Shown in pieces: positions 21,142 to 33,718 of a stretch of 64,000 nucleotides of DNA (positions are counted from its first letter, which is position 1; each line of letters opens with the position of its first letter). The DNA lies in assembly GCA_037043015.1 (NCBI GenBank), contig CM073322.1, positions 33,687,364 to 33,751,363 on the forward strand, written 5' to 3'. This DNA is from Bryum argenteum (taxonomy: Eukaryota > Streptophyta > Bryopsida > Bryales > Bryaceae). The position numbers and the translations under genes were made by a program. Below the pieces are notes generated by a model. It saw only the letters and a list, made by a program, of their open reading frames with translations, did not search any database and had not been told where the DNA came from.

Positions 21142-24100
21142 TTTATTTATTGTTCTTGCAAGTTTATGCTTGATTCATAAAACTTGGGTATATCATATAT
21201 TATAAAATGTATGGCATGAATCCATTTGATATTCAATGCATTAATTTGAAAATGTCTCTATGAAAAGTACACTTGTTTTGCGTCCTAATTCAAGAAATGT
21301 TGTAAAATACGAACTTTAAATAAAAATGTTATGGCTTTTCAAAATATAAGCCCTCAATCTGGAGTGTCCAATTCCAACATTGGGGACTTCATGTGTAAAC
21401 TTCATCAACTTTCTAGTCTGTTAAAATAATTATAGTATTAGATTACAATGTTGCATCAAAATAATTGAAAAATAAACACATGGTCCTTGAAGAAGCTATC
21501 TCCTTCATCCACCATGTGGATCTAGGTTTTAAAGTAGATATTTAACCCATTCCAATATGGTTTAAAAACACGGCATGTATTTTAGTAAAAATGGTCTAGT
21601 CCATATTCATTTTCCTTCTTAATATGTATGGTAGTTTTAAATATTGTTAAGCCATTAATTGAGCAAAGAAAATCCATTAACATGGTACAAGAGTGTCTTT
21701 CATGATGAAGGTGATCAACTCTGAATATGGAGATTTTATTATCCTAGTAGGTTTATCATTAGAAGGAATATAGGAAAATAAATTGTAAAATTGTTTTTGT
21801 ACTTACACATTATGATCTCACAATCTATAAGGCCTCAGGAATTCTCATTTGCATGTTTGACAAATTTGTGAAGAAGCTAATGGATAGAATCATGTTTTAG
21901 ATACACGAATTTGTCTTAAATCTCTTAATGAGTGAAAGAAGACTCAAGGGGGGGAGATCGTTGATTCTGAATCGGATAAGGGTGTTGACTTTGTACAAAT
22001 GCAATGAAGTGGAGAGTGACAACATGAGAGGCTTGCCGAAGTTGCGGTCATTGATTCTATGGAGATGTTCAATGCTTAAAGAGATAACCGGCTTGAAATA
22101 ACTCAGAGAGCTTGAATGGCTTGAGATTTTTCTAATCAATCAAATGAACTCATTTCAAATCTTAAGAAGTTATGTGAACAGTATAAAAATTTATTTGGAA
22201 TTATCTCTGAAAATAGATATTTTGTTCATATATTGAAATCAATAAGATTGAGACATTCGTTATCAAGTCTCGTTTACCAATCACATTATAAATTGCCAAT
22301 CATATTGCTACTAGTGAAAACTTCAAATTTTGTCTCAGGTCACGAACATCCAATCGCAAAATGTTATTTTTGGAAAAAGAAACTATTAGCATTGGGCATT
22401 TTAGAGTTAATGTTACAATCAATAAAGCAAAATAATTATTTAGATTATTGGCGTAAGTCTATTAAACTAACTTGGGGTTCTGCCAAGTAAAGTAAGAAAG
22501 GTGAAAGAAGGACCAATAAGTAAATGCAAATGATGGCAGGCAATGGGGAGAAAAGGCATCTGAATGCTAGGTAGTCATTACTACTATGTTGTTATGAATA
22601 AAACTAGTAAGTATAATAGGCCTAAATTACATCAACATTTAAATATTGACATAGGGCAATTGGTGAGGTGAAAATTTAATAGGAATAAAAACAATTCGAG
22701 TGTGTATATAACGTGGTTGTGAAAAGCCCAGGACACTCCACTAATCATAGACCAATATGAAATTGCTTAAATATTAGAAACGTTCGCTCTAATTATACAC
22801 ACCTAAACGTTCACTATAATTCAACATCCCAAGATAACCTTTAATCTACAAGGAGTTTCAACTAATTTGCTTGCATTGTATTCTCTATTGCACTATTAGG
22901 ATAAAAAAGACCATAACACATAGTCAAACCATGTACCAAGCAACTTCAAGATAACACCCACCAACATCACGTTCTCAATTTTTCAACTTCAACGTCAAGT
23001 TTAGACTTTTCGCAAAAGCAACTACCCCTTTGGCAAAGTTTCTCAAACCCTTCATAACCACAAATACAATATTACAATAGAGGTGTACGGTAAACATATA
23101 AAATAATGTCTTTGCTTTTAAATCTTGTTGCAGTATTAAAATCCCTTCAAAAAATTTATGTACGATACGAGAAAACGTCATGCTCATGTTTTATCTATAT
23201 TCTTTAGCGTAAATAATATCTTGGAAGAAGAAGTCGACATCTACCTCCGACTCATCAACTTCAATCTCAACGTTGTTGAAGGTTATCCAACAACTTAATA
23301 TCTTCCAAGAAAAATTTCATAAAGTAGATTGACATTCAACCTTTGTAGCAATAACTAGAGACTTTATCGATGTCCTATGTAATGGTTTTATTGTACACTA
23401 GTCCGAAATGAAAAATCTAATTCAGAAATATTCAAATTTTAACCCAAACTCAAATTATTTGAACATATTAGCTATTAATATAATCAGGTTATTCCTAAAA
23501 TAAAATAGATCATCATTCTTAGTAGATTATGTGGCCTAAAACTTAGAGTCTTGAGGCAACATAGACCGCAAATTTGTAATGTAAATATACTCAAAATAGA
23601 TTTTCAAATGCATCTTCTTTAATTTCAATGAATGCTACTAACAAATTCTTTGCAATTGGGAATTTTCCGACTTACAAGTTGCCCATCTTTGTCTCTAAAA
23701 CACCATTGTATCATAAGATATTTAAACTAATAATAGCTTCATAAATGGTAAAAATTGCCCCGAAATTTACACAAAATGGGTTCTAAACCTCACACCTTGT
23801 ACCATGATAAATGTCATATTTTCATCACATCTTTGATTGAGCTAAGATCTCTACAAATGGAATTCAAAGCGACCCAACAACCTTAGTTGAATTTCAACAA
23901 TAAATGACAGACAAATCCTTAAGAACCATGTTTAATTTTACAATTTTCTCATACGGGAACCAAATTACAAATCCTATTCCAAAAAGAGTTTGATGAAGAA
24001 TCTTCCAACTAGAAAATTGTTTAATTTCAAGTAAATCCCTGAAGGTGAGGAGCCTCAAAGGAACCAAAAACCCGTATAACTGCCCCCTTTTTATGCAAAA

Positions 24101-24601
24101 TGTAAATTTTTGAATTTTGACAAGTTTTGAAGTTTGTAACCATGGGATCTTATACCTAACTTGTACATATATACGTATACAAAATTTCATATTCAGATTC
24201 CTCACCATTTGTGAGACCATAATATTCAAAGTTCAAAAAAAGAGAGGATATTTTCCTTGCTCTAGTTTGAAAAAAGTAAATGAACAGAGGATTTTTGAGG
24301 AGCTATAGCTTTTTCATCCATTGTTGTATTTTGACTTTGTTTTTTGGGGGTGAGTTCCAATTATGCCCCATGTTTCATACCCCTAAAACAAAAAGCTACC
24401 TTAACTAAAGTGCACAATGTACATTCATACCATACTAGATGTATGTGCTAATTTCACACCACACAAACTTGATGTTGAATCCAATTCAACAAATTTCATC
24501 AAAAATCACGTTTAGATGAAGAATATATGACTCTTCAAAGTGGTTGTTTTTTTTCATACAACAAGTAATATGTTGATTAATTGAAATCAAGACATCACAA
24601 A

Positions 24602-25187
24602 CTAGCCCCTAAATTTCCTTAAAAACCGAAACGGTCTTTTGATGTTTTGGGCAGCCTCAGTTTCTTAGTAAAAATGAATATTTTTGAGAGATTTTTTGGA
24701 ATTGTGTGAGTTACATTGCAAAGTAGGTGCCCAAAAAATTGCAAAGTCAAATTCCAATTTTTGAGTCTTCTAGGACGATCCTTGGGTTGCGAGCCGAGAT
24801 GGGGCAGCTCAAATAAGAAACTTTTTTGAAATTTTTTTTTTGAAACATTTTCATTACTAAATCTCTACTCAAATTTCAAAGTGACTCAAGTCAAAAAGTT
24901 TACCAATTTTACAAGGGCAACCTCCAAAAATTTCAAAACCAATCTTCGCAATGCTCAAAAAAACTTGGGAGACAAACTTTGAATGTTATAATCTCTCAAA
25001 TGGTAAACATCCAACGGTCAATTTTTTGAACAATAATCAAGCATATTCTTAGGTACAAGATCTTACGGTTGGAAGTCCTAAAAAAGGAGAAGAAATTGGT
25101 CCACACCCCCACAAGTGCTTAGAGGTGGAGAATCGCAGTTTTGAGTTTTCAAGCTCCCAAAAGACACCAAGGAAATTTAGGGGCTAG
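24602..25187. mobile_element. CTAG-bounded MITE related to the TTAA family
   Basis: CTAG occurs at 24602-24605 and 25184-25187, directly outside perfect 15-bp terminal inverted repeats CCCCTAAATTTCCTT. The 578-bp body lacks a reading frame. It shares internal phrases, for example an ATAATCTCTCAAATGGTAAA-like segment and a 'fill' around AATTTTACAAGGGCAACCTCC, with the repeats at 41.0-43.8 kb. Confidence 0.75.
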
Positions 25188-26639
25188 AGTCACTATTTTT
25201 AGGCTTTTAAAAATCCAAATCATCAAAAAGGGATAACTTGTGGCTCTTCAAAGTTTTAGCTTACCATTGAGATTGTCAAATTTTAGGGATTATCATATTA
25301 TCCAATAATAACTTAGTAATTCATTTTGATTGATATTGAGACCAAGACAAGTACAAAAACTATGCAAGTATGAACGGGTCATTGAACCTCAAGCATGCAT
25401 TTGATGGGGACAGTTGAGATAGAGACAAATTAAAAAAGGGTTCTAGAAAAGAAGATGACATGCTTTGGGAATAGTACTTACCGTAGTCGGCTTCATTCTT
25501 GTACAGTACTTACCTTATGTGTAGGGTTCATTTGCTGTTCATCAGGGAATACATTGCAGCTAGCAAATCAGCGATTGCCAACATATGAAATCCTCCTGTT
25601 GACCCCAGCTTTTCAAAAAGAAATATACCTTGAATCTTCCGCTTCTCCTTGCCGGCGTGACTGAATCCTTATCACCATTGCCACCTCAATACTTGCCGAC
25701 CTCTTCTTCCGAGAATGTGCACACACCGGCACTAACTCCCCAACTAACCCCGAAGCTTCGAGCTGCAAAGCAGCAACTGCAATATTGTATAATACTGTAT
25801 GCTTTCACACATGAGAAGCAAGGTATGGTGGTTTTTGAGAAAGGTAACATCGTGTCTGGATGCTACAGTACATGGGAAGAGAGCATGATGACTGAATCCA
25901 TTCGTATAGACCAAGTCCAAGTCACTTTTTACGTTGGTACAGTATTACGGCATCCCGTGCATCTCGCAATGACATTCCGTTGCAATGGCTGCTACGTCAC
26001 TCCTTGGATTCTGTAACCCCATTAGTTTTATCATTTATGGATTCTCCTCCATAGCCATTGACCACCACGTGTCCTCCCTAATTGAAGGGGCAGCCCTTTT
26101 CAGAACGCTTGTTTGATTGCCTTTCAGTGAAGATTCAAAAATGTCTAGTTGTCTTTGGCGAAGCAGGCGTCGATTATCGACACCTGTGTGCTCCGATCAG
26201 CTCAAGCCCGAGGTCGGTGCCGCGACTCTCTCTCTATCGCGTTCAATGACAGTCTTAAGCTCTGATCTAATCAGTGCATTTTGGGTACCCACACTCACTT
26301 TCAGTTTCAGTGATTGTCAGTGCAGCAGGATCGAAGTACAGAGCTCTTGCTTTTCGATCACTGAACTGGATCATTGATAGCTCGAATGATGAGTAGTGCA
26401 CTTTTTGAAGTGTGCATGACTCCTAGTGAGGAAGAGTGACAGAGGAGGTTCGAAGGATCGAAGTTTTTGGTTACGAAGGGGAGCTTGCTGGCATGGAGCC
26501 GTTATTGGAAGTGTTAGGGCTTGAATGATGCACTGAGGATAGTGGGAGGAAGTAGCAGGTGATGATGAGGTAGTGGTGATTCGGCTATGAAGGTGACTCG
26601 AGGAAGCAGAAAGAGGAGGAAGAAACAGCAATAGCTAAC

Positions 26640-29600
26640 ATGGTGCAGACTTCGTCATTCATTGTATCGTTGGTGTTCTCGTCGTGCGTGTTCGTGCTTC
26701 TGTATGGAGTGTACATCGTGACTTCGCGCCGGCCAGGAAATGCCGTCATCTACCATCCGCTGCGGCTGTTGCGTGACGAGGACGTGGGCGCCATTCTCCG
26801 AGCGCGAGGCCCGTTCTCATGGGCTTGGGAGGCCTGGAAAGCCTCGGAGGATGACATCGTGGACGCCGCCGGCTTGGACGCCGCCATCTACCTCCATCTC
26901 TTCACCGCAGGTACCCAATGCCACCTTATAACGAAACTAGATTTTGAACTTTGCGGTAGTCTCAGTGCAGGATGATGGTGGGAATTATTAACCTATTTTG
27001 ATGGCTGCATTGAAGGTGTTGACATGTCCAGTGGCTATGCTGTGCAGCATTGGAGATCATCGTGTTGTCCGCCTTGTATTGCATCCCCGTGTTGGTGGCT
27101 TTGTCGGCGACCAGCGGGTACAACACGAAACAGGAGAGATTGGATGGATCTGTAGCGTTCAGTGGCTTCGATAGCTTGAGCATGGGCAACGTGGAGCCAG
27201 GAAGTCACAAGATATGGGGCTACCTGTTGGGCATGTTCTGGGTGTCGTTCGTGACCTACTATGTGCTGTTGCGATCGTACAGACGCATCATCAAGTTGCG
27301 CATCCGACGACAAGCGTCCGCCAGGGCTCGTCCCGAGGACTTCACAGTTCTCGTGCAGGACATCCCCACGCCACCCGCGCAGCAGACGCAAGCCGAACAC
27401 GTCGACTCCTTTTTCCGAGCCCTGCACCCCGAATCTTATAACCGGTGCATCATCATCAAAGACCTCCGAAAGCTGGAGAAGCTGTACAAAGAGCGTGAGA
27501 AGGTGTTGCGAGATTTGGAGCATGCGGAAGAAGTTTTCGAGCAATCGAAGAGGAAAGAGGGCGATGAAAACGCGGTTCGTCCCATGCACAAGACGGGGTT
27601 CTTGGGCTGTGTGGGTCCGAAGGTTGACACTATAGACTTCTTGGAGAATCAAAGTCAGGCTTTGACGAACGAGTTCGAGGAGGAGCGGAAGCGTGTGATG
27701 CAATCGGACAAATCCTGCACAGCTTTCGTCATATTCAATGATCAGCGCTCGGCTGCTCAAGCTGGCCAGGTGAATACTTCGAACTCTCCTAATCAATCAA
27801 ACAGTGCTCTAAGGTGACGGTCTAGGGTTTGGCCTTTGACTCACCCGCGCCGTTGATTGCTGTAGGTTGTGTATTCGCCTCAATTTCCGTATTGGACTGT
27901 GACGCCAGCGCCAGAGCCCAACGCGGTTGTGTGGCGCAACCTGCACATGCTGGAGTGGGAGCATTGGCTTCGGAAGCTTTTGGTCCATATCCCCACCTTC
28001 ATGATCATTGTGGCCTACGGCATTCCCATTCTCTTAGTGGCAAGTCTCTTGTCACTTCGCAATCTGGAGATCATCTTGCCATTCATCAAGTCCCTCACCG
28101 ACGACAAAACCATCCATGATATCTTGCAGGTACTTATTCGCTTGTCTTAACGTACACAGAAGCGTCTTTTCGCTGTGAGTCATTTCTGAGTTACTGCCGA
28201 CCTGATTTGCTCCTCTTTGTTCTTATTCTATATCGGTCATAATCCAAACGCTTGGTGCCTGCGCATCCCTCAGGAATTTCAGTATGTTTCTGTGGTGTGA
28301 CTTCGAGATACTGACACACGTATTGTTCTTTTTTGTAGTCGGATGAAGCAGATGCACCTAGCGCCCTTGCAGGACCTAAGTCGGGCACTTCCACGGGACG
28401 ACAAGGTAATGACTTTTGCATGAAGATCAATTAGTTGTACGAGGTGCCCTTGATATTGGAAAGTCTCATCGTTATTTGACTTTCGCATTTCTATGTTAGC
28501 TGTGTAGATGGGATTAGCTTTGAGGGTCGAAATTTGAAACTCAAGTTTCTCAATGCTTGAAATCGTTTGACAACAAAGTGGAACCCATGTTAAGAAAGGA
28601 GGCCATACTATACAGACTGGACGCTCTACAAACAGCCTATAAATCAGAAAGAGAACTGATAGGATTGGATCTCAAAACTAATATGGCCTATGCTCATTGC
28701 AGGCTTGGTGCCTCAGATCATTCTTCTGATCTTCCTCGCATTGCCACCACCCATCATGTTCATGTTATCAAAGGCAGAGGGATTCGCTTCTAGGGCTCGC
28801 ATCGTCCGGTCTGCTTCAGCCAAGTACTTCTACATCATCATTTTCAACGTTTACTTCGGAGTGACCATCTTCGGAACTATATTTGCAAATCTGAGCAGCA
28901 TCAAGAAAATGGTGGATGAAGACGAGTTTTTAGTAGCTCGTATGATACGCCTGCTTGGCTCGCAGTTGCCCCCTGTCGCCACTTATTACATCACCTACAT
29001 CGTACTCAAGTAAGGACTCTGACTAGTCCAGTTGGCTCTAAATAGTTACGAGAAAAGAATCCTGGCTGACATTGACTTGCTTCTGGCAGGTCTTGCATCG
29101 GTTACGGTGTGGAGTTGTCGCGCTTTATCTCCTTCATCAGTTTTCACTGGAAACGAAAGTTTACGGTTCAGACGGAGTGGGAGAAACGAGAGTCATGGGC
29201 TCCGGAAGCTTTCACTTATCACCAGAGCATCCCCAACGACCTTCTCATCTTGACACTGGCCCTGTGCTATGCCGTTATTGCCCCCATGATTCTCGTCTTT
29301 GCCTTCTTATACTTCATACTGGGATGGACGGTGCAGCGCAATCAGGTGCGCACTTCTCCTACTCTCCTTTGCCTTCCATCAATCACACTACACACATCAG
29401 TAGTAAAATAATAGGAAAACTAGCCTTTCAATCTACTAAACTGAATGATTAAACCCACAGCAATTGCAGCCAATTCTGTGGCCATAATGTAGGAGGGCGT
29501 TGTGTTAATTGGATTTCTGTTTTGCAGGCTTTGAATGTGCATGTGCCTGACTGGGAGAGCAACGGGAGCCTGTGGCCGCACATCCACCACCGCATATTGG

Positions 29601-29926
29601 CAGGACTGCTAGCATCACAGATCACAGCAATCGTCTACTTCGCAGTGAAAGAGTTCAAGTTCACGCCCATCTTGTTGATACTCCCATTCCTGACACTCAC
29701 TTTCCACATCGCCTGCAAGAGGACGTATCGGCCATTGATAGATCGAGTGTCACTTTTCATGGCCACTTCAGAAACAAGGGTGCAGCCATCCGTGAGCGAC
29801 ATTGTACAGGCGTATACTCCCATTTACTTGCGAGAGGGAGCACCGGGGATCGACCGACGAGATTCCAGCGAACGAATCACAAAACCTCTTCACCCTTCAT
29901 TACTTACTCCTGCACCATCTGTGTAG
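26640..29926 (+). CDS. OSCA/CSC1 (TMEM63-type) mechanosensitive cation channel
   Basis: Seven exons join in phase to 761 residues: 26640-26910, 27048-27769, 27866-28129, 28339-28405, 28703-29009, 29090-29345 and 29528-29926. An N-terminal helix (residues ~5-27, FIVSLVFSSCVFVLLYGVYI) precedes the late-exocytosis-like region. Next comes the RSD1/PHM7 cytosolic domain (DFTVLVQDIPTPP, TAFVIFNDQRSAAQAGQ). The DUF221 pore region follows: QFPYWTVTPAPEP, GLVPQIILLIFLALPPPIMF, SKAEGF, SASAKYFYIIIFNVYFGV, RNQALNVHVPDWESNG. OSCA proteins are dimeric hyperosmolality- and tension-gated, calcium-permeable channels of the plasma membrane and endomembranes. The odd feature is exon 4 (67 nt), which inserts 22 residues (SDEADAPSALAG...) just before the conserved GLVPQ helix; see findings. 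The loop after RSD1 is longer and more charged than in HYP1-like members. Confidence 0.93.
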
Positions 29927-31030
29927 ATGTACCATTACTTGTTAGCAGTAGCAATTATTACTGGAGCTTCTATTTTTTTTATCATTTCATAGCCAACACA
30001 ATGATGCATCCTGGAGTTTTATTTGGCTTCGGTACTACTAGACAGGGTACAAGAGTGTCAGAAGAGCAACTGCAACTTCAATTAGCTGTGAATATTATTG
30101 AGGCGTTGCCGAGTGTGAGGATGCAGAGTGTAAGTGTAGTGCTTTCTTAGCGTACTCCAATAATTAGTCACATGCAATGAATAGGGAGCATAGCATCTTG
30201 TTCCCTTTTACTTAGAAAATTTCACTCTGCAGATTGAGAGTCTGAATTATGTGCCAGTGTATGAAAATCAAACACTTTCAAAAGTTCGATCACGTTTTCA
30301 GCCATCTCGGTATATGTAGTCAATATACTCAACAATATTTTTTCAGGCTATTTAAGGTGGTTGATAACTCAAGGTCCGTAAAATATCCAGTACTTTTTGA
30401 AATATGCAACTGTAGAAGAGAAAAATGTATGAAGGAAGGAATTGTTCTAGAAAAGCTTTACTGTACAGTACAGTACATTGTGTATTAGTTCATGGGAATA
30501 GTGTGTGCTGCCGAAGAGTATGAACGCATCAGATTGAGAAGTCAAGCCATGAAAGCTTGCCATGAGTGTAAGGACCTTCTCTTGGCATGCTGCGTGGCCC
30601 TGTCGAACATACATTGTCCTTGGACTAGATAGCCGTTCAGAATTGTAGGTCCTTGAACGTTGTAGGGACAAAACAGCAATGATCACTAAAGGCTGACACT
30701 TGCTTAATAATGTGTCAACGAGGCTGTGTCGTTTCTATTGTTCTCATGTACCAAGGTGGCACGTACAATTCAAGTGGATTTTACGTTGGACATGGCAGCT
30801 ACATAGAGCCCAAAATGCACTGGCAATCAATCACGGTAGATCAAAATTGGTGAAAAAGACTTTAATACATCTTCCGAAAATTGACTGTATGTTTTCCGTA
30901 TTGATTGGAGTTTGAGATATTTGAAATTGCAAGGTTTTATCAGGTAAGGAGGGTTATGGGGATCTCATCCATCCATACTACTTGTCATTCTTTGTTTTGT
31001 TCATCATCATCCCCTTCTGGTACTTTATGC

Positions 31031-31253
31031 TACACTAAATAGGTAGATTGGTGTTAGATACACTAATTTATACAAACATGTTATAAGTTTTTATTGTTGG
31101 TCAATATTTCTACCCTCAACATCCGTCAAGATGTGGATCCTTCGAGAGTATTGGAGTCAATACTCTTGGTAATATTTTTTTTACCAAGAAGTAAAAACCT
31201 GTAGCATTTTCGAATCTTATAAAAATCTAACACTAATCTACCTATTCAGTGTA
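31031..31253. mobile_element. 223-bp element with 28-bp terminal inverted repeats
   Basis: The left end is TACACTAAATAGGTAGATT... and the right end, reverse complemented, is TACACTGAATAGGTAGATT.... About 26 of 28 positions match. TA occurs at each border, so the likely structure is TA target duplication plus TIR beginning CACTRAATAGG. The body contains a second small palindrome around 31166-31190 (CTCTTGGTAATA/TTACCAAGAA). No transposase is encoded. Confidence 0.7.
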
Positions 31254-31935
31254 GTTAATTCAAGCTTAGCTGTGCATTATTGCAAAATTGGACCTTCGCT
31301 CCCACCTTCCTTGTCATATTTGTTTTTGTTGTAATCTCCTACTCAAAGGAGATTGCTTTATACATTCAAATGTTCTCAACTGCTTGACAATTTTTATGAA
31401 ATTGAATAATAGTGGGGTGGTCTATGTATTGTTCACAACATGTTGACTACATACATTAGGCTTAAGGATGTAACATTCTTTCCCTCTTTGAACCTCCACT
31501 TTATAGTGGGGTGGTCTATTGTGACATCATGCATACAATCTTCTCATTGCATTTACGAAGTCTTGACTCCAATAAGCCTTCACATAAGCCAAACACAACA
31601 AACCATGTGTCATTGGGTCCTCGCTTTCAAAAGGGGTTACCAGCCCACAAAAACTTCTAGTGCCTAGGCTAGCTTGTAGGGTAAGAGAACCTACACCCGG
31701 AGGAGCCCCATAATTAGACATCTCATAATGAAGATTTCCTTGGGATGGAATAAAGATCTCCTCGGATAGTATGTTCCTCATATGTACATAGGGTGAACGA
31801 CTACATGTGTACCTATACTAATCACTTTTTATTTTATTTTATTAAATATATAAATGCTTAGAAAGACCGCAAAAATAGGGAAACACTATCTATCCTATTT
31901 GCTAATCACTCAAAAATAGTAAATCACATGGGTAG

Positions 31936-32508
31936 TTAGGGGCGCTTCACACTATGGCCGTCCAAGTCAAGAGGCCGTGGAATTGAGAGTCCAAACTTTG
32001 TTGAGAGTCCAAAGGAATTTACTGAAAATAACCGATAAAATATCGTAATTGGAGCCTTTGGCCGGGCATAGTGTGAAGCCTCCAAAGGCCAAGCCCAAAG
32101 TCCAAAGCTTTGGCCATGAACTCCCATGGCCTCTCAACTTGGACGGCCGTAATATGAAGCCTCCAAAGGCCAAGCCCAAAGTCCAAACCCATATCACTTT
32201 ATTCCTTGTCCAAGGCATCCTTTTGATCTAACGGCCAAGATCTTGTCAGTTTTTGAATTTTTTATGAAAAAATGTGACGGCCTCTCGACCATAGTTTGGG
32301 TCTTGCAAAATGTAGGACCCAAACAAGCGTCGAGAGGCCGTCGCCTTGGTCAAAAAGTGCAGCCATGTAGGCCATTTGGAGAGTGACGGCCCGTGGACTT
32401 TGGCTTCTAGTGTGAAGGCTCGAGAGGCCGAAACTAGGGTTTCCTGCAATTTCATTGGCTGAAATCGACGGCCTCTCGACCTTCGGCCATAGTGTGAAGT
32501 GCCCCTTA
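31936..32508. mobile_element. PIF/Harbinger (Tourist)-like MITE
   Basis: Direct TTA target duplications (31936-31938 and 32506-32508) flank a 567-bp element. Its terminal inverted repeats read GGGGCRCTTCACACTATGG followed by CCG, 22 bp with one mismatch. A 3-bp TTA/TAA duplication with GGG-starting ends is the PIF/Harbinger signature. Inside are repeats of AGGCCAAGCCCAAAGTCCAA (copies near 32084 and 32166) and many GGCC(G)TC words in both orientations, giving strong self-complementarity. It is non-coding. Confidence 0.75.
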
Positions 32509-33718
32509 CTCCCAAGTATGGTGAATGACTTAAATGTCCGAAAATAGGTGCACTTACCCTAGTGTGGCCTGCCCCGGGCACGCAGTGTTGTAGCCTAGCA
32601 CGTTTGGCCCCCATCCCAGAATACAAAAAGCGTGTGTCCTGCACTTTCAGTCGGGCTGCTCGAGATCATGAGTGAATGCACATATGAGTAGCACCTTAGT
32701 TGGGTCCCTCCCTCACTGCCAATAATACAACAACAAGATAACCATTGAATCATCATGTCATCATCCATCTCTCAAACTCACCACTAGCTCAGTCAACGTG
32801 CGCCACATTCATCCTCTTTGGAACACTCATCCATCCAAACGAAGACTTTCTACATTCGCCGACTAGTCCAAGTCTGGGTCTTGGTCGGGGGTCTTGGACT
32901 TGGATCCGTCGAGCTGGTCCTCGTGTTGCTGCACTTTCCTCGCTTCATTGCAGCGCATCTCTTCTATCGGAGATGAGGATCCGTGTCCACTTGTAGTTCC
33001 CAGTAACAGTATCAGCCACCATTTAAATCGATCGTCTCAACTCTTAATATTTGTTATCGGATCGTACTTGCTCTTCAACTCTGTCTTTCTTTCCTCCATG
33101 TTGTTAGGTTGCCTTGTTGCGAGACTCCGTGGTGCGCTGGCAATGATTCGGTATCTGTAGTAGGTGCACGCCTATGCGGAAGCTAATTATTCCTCTCACG
33201 GTCGGTGGTATCAATCAGGCCCTTCCTCCGATCCCGCTCTCTACTCCAGGTACAAGTTTCGTTTCTCCATAGCCGTGGTGGATTTGGTTCAAATTCTGGA
33301 GTTAGGACCCCGAGTATCGTCGATTAGTGTCGTTGGCGAAGGATGATTTAACTGTGACGAGAGGTACACCGGGTGATTGAGTGTAGTAGCTTGTTCATGG
33401 AATCTTATTGAGTGAGCTGTCTCGGCAAATGCTTTATTTGCATCGGTGATAACAGTATAATTTTATCAGCCTTCAATTCGAGAATAGTTTCAGATTCAAC
33501 ATATTTCAGATTCAGTATATTTGTGTCGAGGTAGGTTGAGAGCTTTTTGAACTTTTGTCCTCATTCAACTGGCAACTGTTGATACAAGTGGTTTCTCCGA
33601 GAGGTCTAGATTCAAGACATGAGCGGCTGCTCAATTCTTTGCCACTTGAACGGAGATTCGCCAATTATTGACGTGGTATCGTCCGTTTGCTTGTATCAGA
33701 GAGGCATTAGCAAACATT

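Larger units (their letters stand above)
20956..26639. other. AT-rich gene-free interval
   Basis: About 5.7 kb separates the Vms1 and OSCA start codons. It contains a TA microsatellite close to the Vms1 start, a long AT-rich stretch (about 21.1-24.6 kb) with no gene-like reading frame, and a CTAG-bounded MITE (24602-25187). The GC content rises from about 25.4 kb toward the OSCA promoter and 5' UTR. Confidence 0.6.
29927..33718. other. Intergenic region with two inverted-repeat elements
   Basis: After the OSCA 3' UTR no gene is recognised. The interval holds a 223-bp inverted-repeat element (31031-31253) and a PIF/Harbinger-like MITE (31939-32505). From about 32.7 kb GC rises into the promoter and 5' UTR of the next gene. 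Short frames here are not family-like. Confidence 0.5.

Noticed and set aside
25630..26016. 129-codon open frame upstream of the OSCA gene
   Set aside because: It begins at TTG, has no recognisable family, lacks splice or promoter context and lies in a region of rising GC. Treated as chance or OSCA 5' flank.
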